NCBI GenBank assembly: GCA_950022655.1
Contig: OX465582.1
Coordinates: 95,308,704-95,372,703 of the forward strand
DNA length: 64,000 nucleotides
Reading direction: 5' to 3'
Source: Alentia gelatinosa
Lineage: Eukaryota; Annelida; Polychaeta; Phyllodocida; Polynoidae
Part shown: one piece after another, positions 53,301-62,560 of the stretch
How the letters are laid out: the number at the start of each line of letters is the position of its first letter
How positions within the stretch are numbered: position 1 is the stretch's first letter
Made by a program: the position numbers and the translations under genes
Notes under the pieces: model-generated
Database searches by the model: none
Told to the model about the DNA's origin: nothing
What the model saw: the letters and a program-made list of their open reading frames with translations, nothing else

Positions 53301-56231
53301 AAAGTGCATATGAAGACATAATACATACCTAAATGACCTAATATCAGGAAAAGGTGGATAATAAATACCATCTAGACTGATTTCAGATAAAAGCGGGCGT
53401 ATGGTCCTCAAACATGACTGCGAAATATCCTCACAAACGCTCAGATATTACAACGCGTCAACTCCTCGAAGCATACAACCCCTGTATCTGCAACCAATCA
53501 ATATTGTGTATATATTGAGAGTGTGTGTGTGGGGGGGGGGGGGGGAGGGGGCGGTGGGTTATAGATTGCGCTACAAACCCTTGAAAACATCATTTCTTTG
53601 AAGATTCCATTCACTGTCAAATGTATTTGTGTTTTTGTCATGTGTTATCTACTGTGACAATAGTCAGGGTTCTACCCCCAACAGCTGTGGCTGGTGACTT
53701 ATATATCTGTGTCCAAGACACAAAAACAACGTGCCACCTTCTGGGACCTGTTTCACTAGTTTCGTGACATGTCTAGATGGCGTCTAGATGGTGTGTCCGG
53801 TTTCATAGACTTGTCACAGAAATGTCACGAAACTAGTGAAACAGGTCCCTGGTCTCATGGAATACGGTAACGCCCCCTAGTGAACAACAGCTCAAGTAGA
53901 AAGAACACCACGCTGCCACCTATCGGAAGAAGTTGTGAATATATATAGATGGCCATTTTTAGAGCGTGCTGGATGACACTGTATAAGGCCCGTTTCCATT
54001 GGCCGATAAACATGGTGTAGATTTTCTGTATTCTCCTAATAGCCTATTTCCATTTTACGTCAGCAGTGCTAAGGTCCGTCGGTGGTCCCTGACTGTATTT
54101 CGGTGATTGCCAATGGAAATGAGCTATTAGTAAACACAAAAAAGTCTACCCCGTGTTTGCCGGCCAATGGAAAAGGGTCTATACATTGCATACAAGTTAC
54201 ATTGGTCATATTTACACTTTCGGCGTGCTGCTAACAAACTATCCCTTCACTATCTGCGTGATATCCACTGTGGTTCTGGGAAAGGAGCAGGGTGCCAGTG
54301 TCTCATGGTATTAGAGACGTGCCCAGCTGACCATGACCAATCACTCAAGACTGAAATACCTCAAGACCCACGGTGCTTGATATATTTCGACCCTAGACTC
54401 AGGCAAGTTGACTGTGTGCAAGTGGGTTAAAGAAAACTATCCATAGTCTAAATGTAACCCAAACCTTTTAATTGTTATTCATTTATAATTGTATGCTCAT
54501 TCATCAATGATGAACAAACCTGTCTCTAGTGTATTCATTACACTTTATCATTTACACACTGAGAAATGATTGCACTTCATTGAGACTCTATTCCAATGGC
54601 TCCTATCTTTGGCTCAACTGAATTCTTATCAGGAATGTAATCAATATATCATCACATACCTATGGGTGAATTTATCTCACATTTACTGACCAGAAGTGCG
54701 GATTCCGTTCGTCACAGAGTGACGAAATAATTTTCATACGTCCCTCCGAACCACTTGACCACAGTAAGATGGCACTTTTTAATGATTTACATAGGTATAT
54801 AATAAATAAGGAGACACAGTGAGGTTACCCGAATTCCATCAGTTCCTCGATATTTAGGTAGGAAACCTTCACCTCGTTCATCAAACTCTCTGAATATTTC
54901 TGACCAAAATACCTCTGAACAGATTCCACACGTTGCTATGTGTACTGTCATGTTGCCACATGTTGCTATGTATAATGAACACATTGACCACATGTTGCTT
55001 TGTATACTGAACACGTTGGCCAAACGTTGCTACGTGTATTGAACACATTTAAGCACCAGTACCACAGTGTTTGGATGTTTTTACATTATCGGCGGAGAGT
55101 CAAAATCGACTGTATTATGATTATCACAATAAGTTTCAGTTAGATTTCATCATTTTCGGGCATATGATAAATATAGAATGCCCTACTCTGCTTGTACAAG
55201 GTACAAAACTCAATGAGAATTTACAGTAAATACATAACTCGACGTAAACTTCTCGTTCTGTATTTACCATCAATGTTCATCTTGTTTTGTACTTTGTACA
55301 GTCTGGTCAGGACGTTCTATATAACTATTATACCCATGCAGTATATTTGATAATTACGTATGCAGTATCAATTGTATGCTGAAAACTGTGCAGTATACTG
55401 TTATACTGCACACGTTGAAACATCAGCAGTGAGTTGGCTTTCATGCTGACATGTCTTCTATGCCAATATATGGTAAGATTTGATAAATTTTGGGTATACA
55501 ACATGTATATAATAAACATATAACGACCCACCATGCTTGAACATGCTACAAAACTCGATGGGAATTGATGTTATTCACGAGGCCCCAGACTGAGTTCAGT
55601 AAATAATTAGTAGAAACCGAACGAGAGTTAGACTTGACAATGTTTATGCCACGACGGGAAGGTCGCGTATTACTACACGAGGCGTAGCTGAGTTTAGTGA
55701 GCAGCAGACCTAACCAGAATGGCATAGACATTGACAAGTCTAACTCTCGTTCGGTTTCGTATTTATCCTACCTCGTCTATGCTTTTGTATTACTAAAAGA
55801 TAAATATTGAGTCAATGACCAACAGAACTTTTTTTCATAGTAGCTGACATCCTGCCCTCTGATTGGTCAATATTGTTATTATTCTAGTGGCATAAAAAAC
55901 ACGTTATGTCACGGCCTGCCACATAAAATTTCCCTATGTTAAGTCTATGGCGGTTTTTATTTAGGGGTAGGATAACAACGATTCCGCATCTCGTTTTGTA
56001 GCACGTACAAGCCTGGTCAGATCGTTCTATATAATTACTCACCAGGATGAGGGGCGCCTTGTAGGCCTTCACGGTGCAGAAACAGCCGAGTAGGCCGATG
56101 ATGACGATGGCGGCGCCCACACCGATGAGAATGAAGGGCGCCTTGTTGTAGTAGAAGGTGGTAAGCTCCATGTACATGTAGAGCTCCAGCTTCATCCACA
56201 CTCCCAGAGCCAGGATGGCCAGGCCCGACAC
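47287..56231 (-). CDS. Tetraspanin (TSPAN6/7-like), 6 exons seen, 5' end missing
   Basis: Four-pass membrane scaffold protein of the tetraspanin family. Exons in transcript order are 56231-56043, 52998-52924, 51276-51181, 50391-50227, 49006-48923 and 47358-47287, all with AG/GT borders and all phase 0. They join to 226 codons plus stop. Visible order: end of TM1 (VSGLAILALGVW), small loop, TM2 ending GCFCTV, TM3 (FAIFLGLIFVVELC), large loop, then TM4. The loop carries the hallmark CCG (LKCCG), a PPTCC motif, then TGC and GC, giving six loop cysteines as in TSPAN6/7. Two N-glycosylation sequons (NDS, NGT) lie in the loop. The C-terminus ANYEKVQ resembles the ANQYE ending of vertebrate TSPAN7. 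The N-terminal exon (about 20-25 residues in the family) was not found up to 64000. Introns hold many MITEs. Family assignment is secure; the exact orthologue is inferred. Confidence 0.96.
47622..47698. repeat. Small perfect-armed hairpin (tetraspanin last intron)
   Basis: TTGCCATACCAAATAATCCT, ATATCATATAG against ATATAATATAGGATTATTCA, ATATGGCAA. The arms are about 30 bases. It looks like a short MITE. Confidence 0.75.
47886..48190. mobile_element. Family F MITE, copy 1 (in tetraspanin intron)
   Basis: GGAACCTGTTTCACTAGTTT, CGTGACATGTC at the left and GTCACGAAACTAGTGAAACA, TGTCC at the right. An internal complete end (GTCACGAAACTAGTGAAACA, GGTCC, 48030-48053) shows a composite structure. Same layout as 59898-60204. 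Confidence 0.88.
48350..48485. repeat. Family G terminal block
   Basis: GGGCATCGTTTCATAAACTT, CGTAAGATC, then CGTACAGCTACGACC / GATCGTAGCTGTACGGTCG, a palindrome. GTTTCATAAA ends pair with TTTATGAAACG ends at 52205-52225. A common type of invertebrate MITE terminus. Confidence 0.55.
48923..49006 (-). CDS. Tetraspanin exon: last loop cysteine and start of TM4
   Basis: 84 nt, 28 codons, phase 0. The acceptor is TTATTCCAG and the donor CTACAA|GTAAGT. It encodes GCFAKVTDFMSANFKFIGWG then IIGLAFLQ. GC is the conserved last loop cysteine, and the hydrophobic part opens TM4. Splitting TM4 right after a glutamine corresponds to the FSQ/LIG point of vertebrate TSPAN7. Confidence 0.95.
49430..50112. 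mobile_element. Family J: 680-bp palindromic element in tetraspanin intron
   Basis: Left arm starts CTAGGAGCAAATAGAATGTT, CATCATTGATGAATGAGCGT; right arm ends GCTCATTCATCAATGATGAA, then CATTTGCTCCTAG. Arms of over 300 bases meet around 49740-49790 (GTTCCCTATAAAAGGAAGAG). Between lie GGTTTGGGTTACATTCACTT / AAGTGGGTTACAG and GGTCATGGTCAGCTGGGCAT / ATGCCCAGCCATGACC. Non-coding. Confidence 0.9.
50227..50391 (-). CDS. Tetraspanin exon: CCG and PPTCC motifs
   Basis: 165 nt, 55 codons, phase 0. The acceptor is CTGTTTTCCAG and the donor ACCGAG|GTGAGC. It begins LKCCGI, the tetraspanin signature, then YEDWF, PPTCC and TGC. Five of the six disulfide-forming loop cysteines are here; the sixth is the GC at the start of the next exon. 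NNNGTSS contains an NGT sequon. The third-position GC is much higher than in the flanking introns, as expected of coding sequence. Confidence 0.96.
50422..50645. mobile_element. Family C composite fold-back in tetraspanin intron
   Basis: GATCCTACCCCGTTTCCACA at the left, CCCATGTTAAGTCTATGGAG and TTGGGGTAGGATAAACGG at the right. The internal CACTTTATGTCACAACCAAT, GACATAAACAAGTC pair is inverted. Same termini as other family C members. Confidence 0.72.
51181..51276 (-). CDS. Tetraspanin exon: first part of large extracellular loop
   Basis: 96 nt, 32 codons, phase 0. The acceptor is GTTTTCAG and the donor ACCGGG|GTGAGC. It encodes a helical, charged stretch (LQEGFQTGLEEALMKYGNDS, then TKTDAIDGIQTG). 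This corresponds to helices A and B of the large loop, just before the CCG motif of the next exon. NDS is a potential N-glycosylation site. Confidence 0.94.
51385..52230. repeat. Family G region in tetraspanin intron
   Basis: Repeated ATCCATTGGGCCGTTTAATA, ATCCAGGATAAATC..AGAAACTGTCC (51450) and GGCCCATTGAATAATCCGGG, ATAAATCGTAGAAATTGTCC (51880). It ends AAAGTTTATGAAACGAACCC (52207), inverted to the block at 48355. Probably nested or composite; boundaries uncertain. Confidence 0.5.
52924..52998 (-). CDS. Tetraspanin exon: TM3
   Basis: 75 nt, 25 codons, phase 0. The acceptor is ACTCATTTCAG and the donor AACAAG|GTAAGT. It encodes FAIFLGLIFVVELCMGAGGL followed by IYRNK, which is TM3 with the glutamate typical of tetraspanin TM3 and the basic start of the large extracellular loop. 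The upstream intron is about 3.0 kb and holds repeats of families C, D2, F, H, J and L. The downstream intron is about 1.65 kb. Confidence 0.95.
53125..53500. mobile_element. Family D2 fold-back, copy 2 (in tetraspanin intron)
   Basis: Reverse-oriented relative of 23370-23740: AATATCAGGAAAAGGTGGAT, AATAAA; CGTACCGAAAAAAGTGCATA; CAGATATTACAACGCGTCAA, CTCCTCGAAGCATACAACC. A poly-G run (53530) follows. Confidence 0.62.
53744..53848. mobile_element. Family F MITE, 105-bp solo copy with CTG duplication
   Basis: GGACCTGTTTCACTAGTTTC, GTGACATGTC and GTCACGAAACTAGTGAAACA, GGTCC are perfect terminal inverted repeats. Both sides are flanked by CTG (53741-53743 and 53849-53851). Confidence 0.92.
53950..54520. 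mobile_element. Family J element with family H inserted at its centre
   Basis: The right arm is well preserved (CTATCCCTTCACTATCTGCG, AGGAGCAGGGTGCCAGTGTC, CCATGACCAATCACTCAAGA, TTCATCAATGATGAAC). The left side is reduced to TTTTTAGAGCGTGCTGGATG. The centre holds a family H element (53985-54180). Confidence 0.8.
53985..54180. mobile_element. Family H MITE, copy 1 (nested in J)
   Basis: Termini GGCCCGTTTCCATTGGCCGA and CGGCCAATGGAAAAGGGTC are inverted. Internal AGCAGTGCTAAGGTCCGTCG, then GCCAATGGAAATGAGCTATT. A relative is at 58022-58225. Confidence 0.82.
54640..55560. repeat. Family L, longest copy
   Basis: Same ordered blocks as 14620-15080: GAGACACAGTGAGGTTACCC, CCAAAATACCTCTGAACAGA, GCAGTATCAATTGTATGCTG, CACGTTGAAACATCAGCAGT, GCCAATATATGGTAAGATTT, CACCATGCTTGAACATGCTA. 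It carries an internal small tandem array at 54935-55050. Confidence 0.8.
54935..55050. repeat. Degenerate tandem motif, about 32 bp x 4
   Basis: CACACGTTGCTATGTGTACT, CACATGTTGCTATGTATAAT, CACATGTTGCTTTGTATACT, AAACGTTGCTACGTGTATTG, each followed by GAACAC or a similar spacer. A local expansion inside the family L copy. Confidence 0.8.
55600..55977. mobile_element. Family C composite fold-back, near consensus
   Basis: The palindrome at 55607-55762 has GAAACCGAACGAGAGTTAGA / CTAACTCTCGTTCGGTTTC arms, ATGTTTATGCCA / TGGCATAGACAT and apex GAGGCGTAGCTGAG (GCGTAGC at 55682-55688). The module TTTATCCTACCTCGTC to GGGGTAGGATAA carries CCTATGTTAAGTCTATGG. It lies in the first visible tetraspanin intron, right next to the exon at 56043. 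Confidence 0.9.
56043..56231 (-). CDS. Tetraspanin exon: end of TM1, small loop, TM2
   Basis: 189 nt, 63 codons, phase 0 on both sides. The acceptor is TTGACAG and the donor CTG|GTGAGT. Residues 1-12 are the second half of TM1 (VSGLAILALGVW). The small extracellular loop (KLELYMYMELTTFYYNK) follows, then TM2 (FILIGVGAAIVIIGLLGCFC), with intracellular-side cysteines that are palmitoylated in this family, and the inner loop TVKAYKAPLIL. It matches the TSPAN6/7 pattern APYVLIGTG..GLFGCFAT. Because the reading enters in mid-TM1, an upstream coding exon must exist. Confidence 0.96.
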
Positions 56232-56271
56232 CTGTCAACACACGGAAATAACCCATTATAATTATAATTAT

Positions 56272-56640
56272 TATTACATGCCTATGGCCGAACGTCTGTT
56301 CACGAAATACTACCCACTGCTAGGGATGCAGTATAGATAATGTTCAGGCGCACTGCGCCCGTAGGGAATATTCGGGCGCACTGTGACAATCGGGTAGTTG
56401 GTAGATGGTACAATTGGTAGATATGATAACTGGTGGTTTTTAAAATTTAGGTATGTAATGATAAGAAAACATAGTGACTGAGTCCGTAGGGATACCATAC
56501 TCGGCCTTTTTACGCCATAAATTTGTCCCTCCGCCTGCGGCGTCGGGACGTATCTATGGTATAAAAAAGACCTCGAACAGGCATCCCTACGGGCTCAGTA
56601 ACCACGTTTTCTCTTATTACTATATACCTTAAAAACAAAA
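56272..56640. mobile_element. Family E fold-back, copy 3
   Basis: TGCCTATGGCCGAACGTCTG, ACTACCCACTGCTAGGGATG, then GAAAACATAGTGACTGAGTC / GGGCTCAGTAACCACGTTTT with centre CCGCCTGCGGCGTCGGGACG. Confidence 0.85.
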
Positions 56641-56744
56641 TTTCCGTAGAGTCTACACTTCACGCACACCTCCATGGGGAAGCGATAGAGGAGACAAAAT
56701 GGAATTTTATCAAACCATATTACTATATACCTACTATATACTAT

Positions 56745-57050
56745 AAAAGCGAATGTCTCACTTTTACTGAACAGTAATACAAATTCCGTTTGTCACTGAG
56801 TAACGAAAGAATGTCCATACGTCCCTCTGTACCACAGGACCACTCATTCTACTATTTAGTGAGTTGTAGAATGACATTTTTAATGATTTCTAGGTATATA
56901 ATAATATAGAGACACAGTGAGTGTGACTAAATTCCATCTGTCCCTCAATATTTTGGTCAGAAATACTCCCCTCGTTCTTCGAACTCGATGAGTATTTCTG
57001 ATCAAAATATCTCTGAACAAATTCCATTCAGTCACTATATGTCTCTATAT
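56745..57050. repeat. Family L, short copy
   Basis: GCGAATGTCTCACTTTTACT, AGAGACACAGTGAGTGTGAC, TCGAACTCGATGAGTATTTC, CAAAATATCTCTGAACAAAT. Internally palindromic (GTCTCACTT..; ACTCACTGTGTCTC-type text). Confidence 0.72.
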
Positions 57051-57054
57051 ATTA

Positions 57055-57330
57055 CTATAACCCTATATCCGAACATGTATGAAATACTGCCCGCTGCTAG
57101 GGGTGTAGTAAAAATAATGTTCAAGACTGCCGTGACAGCAAGCCATAGTGAATAGTAGTGGTTTTCGAGGAGCAAAAAATTTGATAAAACGTTTTTTTTA
57201 GCCCGCATGGGTGACAGTTCCCGGTCTTTTGATGCAAAATATGTCTCTTCGCCTATAGCATCAGGACATATTTTTGCATTGAATGGCCACCAGTACGGGC
57301 TCAGTAACCATATTTTCTCTTAGTATTGTA
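57055..57330. mobile_element. Family E fold-back, copy 4 (diverged)
   Basis: CCTATATCCGAACATGTATG, TACTGCCCGCTGCTAGGGGT, ..GACAGCAAGCC.., then CATGGGTGACAGTTCCCGGT and GGGCTCAGTAACCATATTTT. The left arm is damaged. Confidence 0.75.
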
Positions 57331-57372
57331 TATTATAGAGGAAACCTATGAACATTTAGGACCAGAGCTTGT

Positions 57373-57640
57373 ATTCCATCGAGTCTGAATTGCGTAGCAA
57401 TTCATAAGGCAAAGCTGCGTGAATAATGTAGCGATTAAAACGAGAATTAATCAGGCCTGGACTATAAACTTGAAAAGGTTTCTGAATTTATCTCACCATT
57501 CACATTGACTAATGGGCTGAACTTTTTGACATAATCCTCCATTGAGTATTATTTCTAAATACTCCATGGGTGTTGGATACGAGTTCCAAATGTTAACTCT
57601 ATGGGGAAAATACCAGGGTGAGATAAAGAAAGATAAACAA
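57373..57640 (-). mobile_element. Family B fold-back, copy 2
   Basis: AATTCATAAGGCAAAGCTGC, GCGATTAAAACGAGAATTAA, TTTATCTCACCATTCACATT, AAATGTTAACTCTATGGGGA, CCAGGGTGAGATAAAG. It matches 20893-21147; its apex holds GCAAAGC. Confidence 0.82.
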
Positions 57641-57909
57641 CCCATTAAAGGCATATCCTACAATTCATGGTGGCACCATCTGGTGATTTTTGAACGATGT
57701 TTATTATCATTCAAAACTGGTTTCTTGAGATTCATGTTAATTTTGAATAAGTAAATCTATTGTTTTCTCCAGTTTATCCAAACATGATGGGTAAAATAGG
57801 CCACTTTATATTTGCTTGATTTACATAGGATATGTACTGAAAAATTGGGTTTTCTTCAATTCATTCAAAAACAAAGACGCTGACCTATGATTTTTAAAAA
57901 CCTAGATAA

Positions 57910-58225
57910 GTAGTACTATGAGAAAACGTGGTTACTGAGCCCGTACGGGTGGTCGTTCGAGGTCATTTGATGAAAAAATATGGCCCGACACCGTAGGCGG
58001 GAGGGCCGTATTTTTTCATTAAATGACCCTATTTACATTGGCCCTCACCGATTTAAAGTCAGGTACCGCCGACGGACCTTCAGCACTGCTGGGCAAAATA
58101 GAAAGGAGCTATTAGAAGAACAACAAAAATCTGCACCGTCTTCGTCAGCCAATGGAAACGGGCCTTATTGTTCTAGACCCTCACCGATTTTTAGATACCG
58201 ACGTGCAGTCGTTGACCACCATCGA
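57910..58225. mobile_element. Family E half copy fused to family H copy 2
   Basis: 57915-58022 is one half of the E palindrome (GAAAACGTGGTTACTGAGCC, ATTTGATGAAAAAATA and its return). Instead of finishing, it runs into an H-like element (CCCTATTTACATTGGCCCTC, GGACCTTCAGCACTGCTGGG, GCCAATGGAAACGGGCC, then a repeat of CCCTCACCGATTT). Looks like insertion of H into E with later loss. Confidence 0.65.
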
Positions 58226-58229
58226 CCGA

Positions 58230-59690
58230 CTTTAAGGAAAACTCAATAAATCGGTGCATTTTGAATACTGGCTTTTTGGCAATATTGTTTTGTTGATTTT
58301 TTTTCTTTCCGTTGGAATTGGTACGTGTACCTGTTCCTTAGTTAAAAAAACCACATTTTTCTAGCCAATATTGCGACACACTTTCCTTGTTACAAAGTCA
58401 GAGTGTTATCCCCACTGCTGTTAAACAGGTTCTCAGTAATCATCTGTCTCTCATACTTCACATCCCACCTCATACACAGCTATTTTTGTATGCGCACACT
58501 CCATGGCTCCCCACACGTGTATACCTGCACCTGTGTTGACTTGGGGACAATTCGCTTGATGGCTTTACTTTTATTGGCACTTTTCATTGAATAATGCACC
58601 GGCAGATTCATTGTGCTGCCACCTCCAGCGGGCCGTTGAATTCTCGGCGCTGGCCTTTGCGTCCACCGGCTCCACCCGCCATACGTGAGGCACATTAATC
58701 AGTCTGAGCCGCCACCCACGCCATGGCCCGTTACACTCTCCAAGCAGATCTTTCCCGGCGCTAGCGCTTACTAATCTCTGCCTGAGTCCAGCATTGGTTA
58801 GCCTGGAAGCCTGGCCTATGTCTCCACATAATAGGCCAGGTAACGCCCACCATTTTTCTGGTGCATCATGGGTAACACCGGGATTGCATTCAGCTGGTAC
58901 CTGACTGATACTTGACGGATTTTACGCTGTTTCACCAGAGGGCGTGACGAAATCTGTTATTTCTTTAAAGAAACATTCTAATAAGTTATCTTTTATTTTT
59001 TGAAAGGTTACTATTACTTTATTTTGTATCATCGTACTATATAAACAAGTATAAACTTATTTTGAGAGCTTCAGGAGGGAGAGAAGTTGTGCTGGCTCTC
59101 CTTGCCACTGCAAATCAGCAGAGCACCAGAGAAAGTTCAAGGAAATACTGGAATTGTTAAATGAGCTTCACAGAAAATCCAGTTGGACTTTTTCCAGCTC
59201 TAAACCACTTTATAAAGTGAATCCACAGTTGATGCCCTTCAAATGAGCACATGTGTTATGTTGACAAATAAAACCCTGCAACACGTGAGGTTCTTTCCAC
59301 TGAAGAAGGTAATCCCTAAACTTGTTCACCATAACAAATAGCATAGATGAGTGTATATTATTTACCAAATATATGCATTTCTATTTCCATGTAAAACATA
59401 AAATACTCCTCATCAGAGCGTTCAGATTTTAGGATATATGAAAAACTGGCGCATGGGGCAGATTATGCCCCATGCAGGCAGGTTGGTGCAGATATAAAAT
59501 CGCCTGCAGGAAGTAGAGTTCAGGATCTATGCTAGGAGAGTGGTTCCGTGAATGAGGGATGTGACCCACCTTACTGAGTGATGAGGCGGCGGCAGAGCGC
59601 TAGACAGTGCGTGCCAACACCCGCCTCAGAGACACGTGTGTGACGCCACTTCAAAATAGCAGTCATACGATTTTTAAAAGTTTTTTTTGG
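58230..59690. other. No recognised gene; GC-richer part 58600-58800
   Basis: The GC-rich part encodes no tetraspanin first exon: the minus-strand ATGGCGGGTGGAGCC frame (about 58683 leftwards) gives MAGGAGGRKGQRREFNGPLE, with no TM1. It is followed by a family M block (58735-58790). TTCACCAGAGGGCGTGACG (58931-58949) is a CTCF-like core on the plus strand. AT-rich otherwise. Confidence 0.35.
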
Positions 59691-59699
59691 TTAAATTTC

Positions 59700-60405
59700 G
59701 TTATTGATACAGAAGACAGAATAAAAGGTACATTACCAGTTGAAATGGGATTTACATGGTTGGATTCATGTACCTTATAGGGTGGTTGTCTGAGACAAAG
59801 GCTGCTGAGGTCCTGTACCCTGTACAGTGGGATTCACACGATGGGATTCATGTACCTCAGAGGGTGTATCAGAAAGACAAATCCTGCTGAGATTCTGGGG
59901 CCTGTTTCACTAGTTTCGTGACATGTCTAGATGGCTTCTTGATGGTGTGTCCGGTTTCATAAGAACTAGACATTAGACTTTGTTTTGTCCATTCTTTCTT
60001 GCAATGTTGGTGCCGTTTCATGTCTGTCTAACACTTCTGTCACGAAACTAGTGAAACAGGTCCATGATGTGTCTAGATTTGTCTAATTCTTATGTTTGGG
60101 GTCTGTCATTTCCCAAGGGCAGCTACTTGTGTTGTCACGAAACTAGACAACCCCAATGTCTGTATGGTGTCACAGACGTGTCACAAAACTAGTATAACAG
60201 GTCCCTGTACTCAACACAATCTCTTCGTCTAAATTGTAGGTTTTCATTTGTCTGAGACAAATCCTGTTGAGATTCTGTACTCAACACAATCTCTTCGTCT
60301 AAATTGTAGGGTTTCGTTTGTCTGAGACAAATCCTGGCGAGACTCTATACTCAACACAATCTCTTCTTCTAAATTATAGGATTCCATTTCCTTGAGACAT
60401 GTTTT
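59700..60405. repeat. 70-bp tandem repeat region, split by family F
   Basis: Units of CTGTACTCAACACAATCTCT, TCGTCTAAATTGTAGGTTTT, CATTTGTCTGAGACAAATCC, TGTTGAGATT start at 60205, 60275 and 60345. Diverged relatives (GTCTGAGACAAAGGCTGCTG at 59788 and AGACAAATCCTGCTGAGATT at 59875) lie left of the family F insert. GTACCTCAGAG / CTGTGAGGTACAT and CACACGATGGGATTCATGTA-type pieces make the surroundings partly inverted. Confidence 0.85.
59898..60204. mobile_element. Family F MITE, 307-bp copy with CTG duplication
   Basis: GGGCCTGTTTCACTAGTTTC at the left, CTAGTATAACAGGTCC at the right, flanked by CTG on both sides (59895-59897 and 60205-60207). It contains an internal end (GTGAAACAGGTCC, about 60050-60062), as in copy 1. 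Confidence 0.92.
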
Positions 60406-60409
60406 TCCC

Positions 60410-62265
60410 CTGCAATTGTTGGCAACATTTACTTCTAACAAGGAACATAATCGTTGGGAATTTTTAACACTGTGAGGTACATGGATTCCACCATGTGAAT
60501 TCCACTCAACATGGAACAGAATCTCATGACATTTTTAACACTGTGAGGTACATATATCCCACCGTGTGAATTCCACTTTCGCGTGCAGTTTATACACGTT
60601 TGCACTGTCATCAATAAATTGCGTGTCAGCTTGTTTTAAGCTGGTTTTCATCACGCGGACCGTAGCATACACGATAAGCCTCACCTATCAACACATGCTC
60701 AGTCCTCTGTTTTCAAACAAAATATAGAGGTAAAACAAGTCACCCAGAAACCTATTTTGTAATTATGGTAAACTACAATTTAGCTATTTTATAGCTGGGT
60801 GCCATGAGTGCCATATATCATGTATGTTTTTAGGAAGAAACGTAAGTGGTGGAGCTTGGATGTACAACATATCTATGAAATAACAGAAAGAAAAGTAATG
60901 ATAAATCTAAATCAAAAGTGAAGATGACGAATTTGGAGAAATTCACCGTTGTATGTAGGGAAAGAGCTTTGGGAGGGATTACCAGTATGAGACACAAAAA
61001 CTTAGAATGGGTTATACCTTCAAAAATAAAGTTCAAGAAGATATTTTCAATATGATATAATGTACTATTTCACACCCAATGTTGCGTTACCCAGCTATGT
61101 CCTGTATAAGTCTTTAGTCTTCTGTCCTCAATGTGTATAAATGTAATTGACTTGTACAATCGTTGGACCGTCTTATATGGAAGATCAATGTGTATGTACA
61201 TTGAATATCAACTGCCACTGGTCAATGAATATCTTGATAAAACAAAGACACTGCTTTGGGGAGAGGCAGTTTTCAAGATTAAGGCAGTGGTGCATGTGGG
61301 GTGTGAGATATGATGTAGGTCTGGCAAGAAGAAGACAAAGGTACAGATTGGGCGTGAAGGAAGCAATGGAGGTAGCAGGTAATGTTAAGTGGGAGAGTGG
61401 CGGAAGGGGGTTGGAAAGGTAATAGTCCATGAGCCAGAGGCTTATATGGGTATGACTTTCAAATGGAGGTAGACATTTTTATTATGATTTTCAGTTAGCC
61501 ATATATCCAGAGTTTCTGGAAAGGTGAGGGGGCAATTTGGGATGACCAGCTTTGCGACACAGGGGGCCTGTTTCCAAGGCAACCTGCCAAAAGAATTGTA
61601 TATGTGGTATATGTAGGTGCTGAGAGGGAGGTAAATGAGGAATATGTATGGGTTTGTTTGTTTGCGGTTTAACATCCCAGGGGAACCAGAGGGTATATAC
61701 GGCATATAGCCTGTGATCCATGGGCGCCGCCATGACGCCCCCCGAGTAGGTGTTCTTCACTAAAGGAGGTAAAAAAGTAGCTGTTCTTCACTAATGGAGG
61801 TGCAAAAAAGTGAGTGATGATTGGGAAATATCACTTTTCTTGCCCTGCTCACATATGTACTTAAAGTGTTCCATTTAAAAAACATCATGACCTGGGTTTT
61901 AGCATTATATCTTCCTGCTCTGGGATCGGTGTAGAGAGTCAAAGGAACCTTGGTAAAACATTGAGAGGCATCTGAATTTCGTAAGAACAAAGGGCCAGAA
62001 TACAGGTTTTGTCCCCCGATCATCTAGTGACTGCTTTATGAACTAGCAATGGCTCTGTCCCTTATAGGGACCAATATATATGGGTACGGGGATGGAAGAC
62101 AAATAGCTGTGGTGCCAGATAAGGTCATTTTCGCTGCTCTTTCTATATATTACCATATTGATTCCAATCTTATTTTTGAAACCTCGAAAGCAAAGAAGGT
62201 TTCTACTATCACATATGGATTTAGTTAGAATGCCAATGCTCTTGCCAGAATCTCTTTTTCTGACC
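60410..62265. other. No recognised gene; SINE tail at 61640-61740
   Basis: AT-rich with several short open frames and no family features. On the minus strand 61640-61740 carries a SINE end (plus-strand text GTTTGTTTGTTTGCGGTTTA, ACATCCCAGGGGAACCAGAG, GGTATATACGGCATATAGCC), matching the tail at 1100-1170. Confidence 0.4.
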
Positions 62266-62267
62266 TT

Positions 62268-62560
62268 ACTATAGGGCACAGAGTGATTTCTAGTTCCGTC
62301 ATCATCCGCCAGGAAATTGTAAGATAGTGCCACTGTAGTCGGGTTGTAACCACTGTTATCAGTTGTTATAATCTATAGATAATATTGAGATGAGGTTGAA
62401 ATTCCTCTATGGCAAGCCAAAAAATGTATTTTTGATAAAAATCCATTGATAATTGGGCCCGCTACCTGGTGTTTTGGATGCTGTCGGGGGGAAAGATGGC
62501 TACTTAATAGAACAATGGCTGTGTGTCCTACACGTGCCTGATCTCGGGAAATCTGTCACA
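62268..62560 (+). repeat. Family Q, copy 2 (uninterrupted)
   Basis: GGGCACAGAGTGATTTCTAG, CATCATCCGCCAGGAAATTG, ATAATCTATAGATAAT, ATCCATTGATAATTGGGCCC, TGTCGGGGGGAAAGATGG. Lacks the hairpin present in copy 1 at 27208-27375. Confidence 0.82.

Noticed and set aside
58480..58695. GC-rich minus-strand ATG as the tetraspanin first exon
   Set aside because: The encoded MAGGAGGRKGQRR.. has no transmembrane segment and cannot complete TM1.
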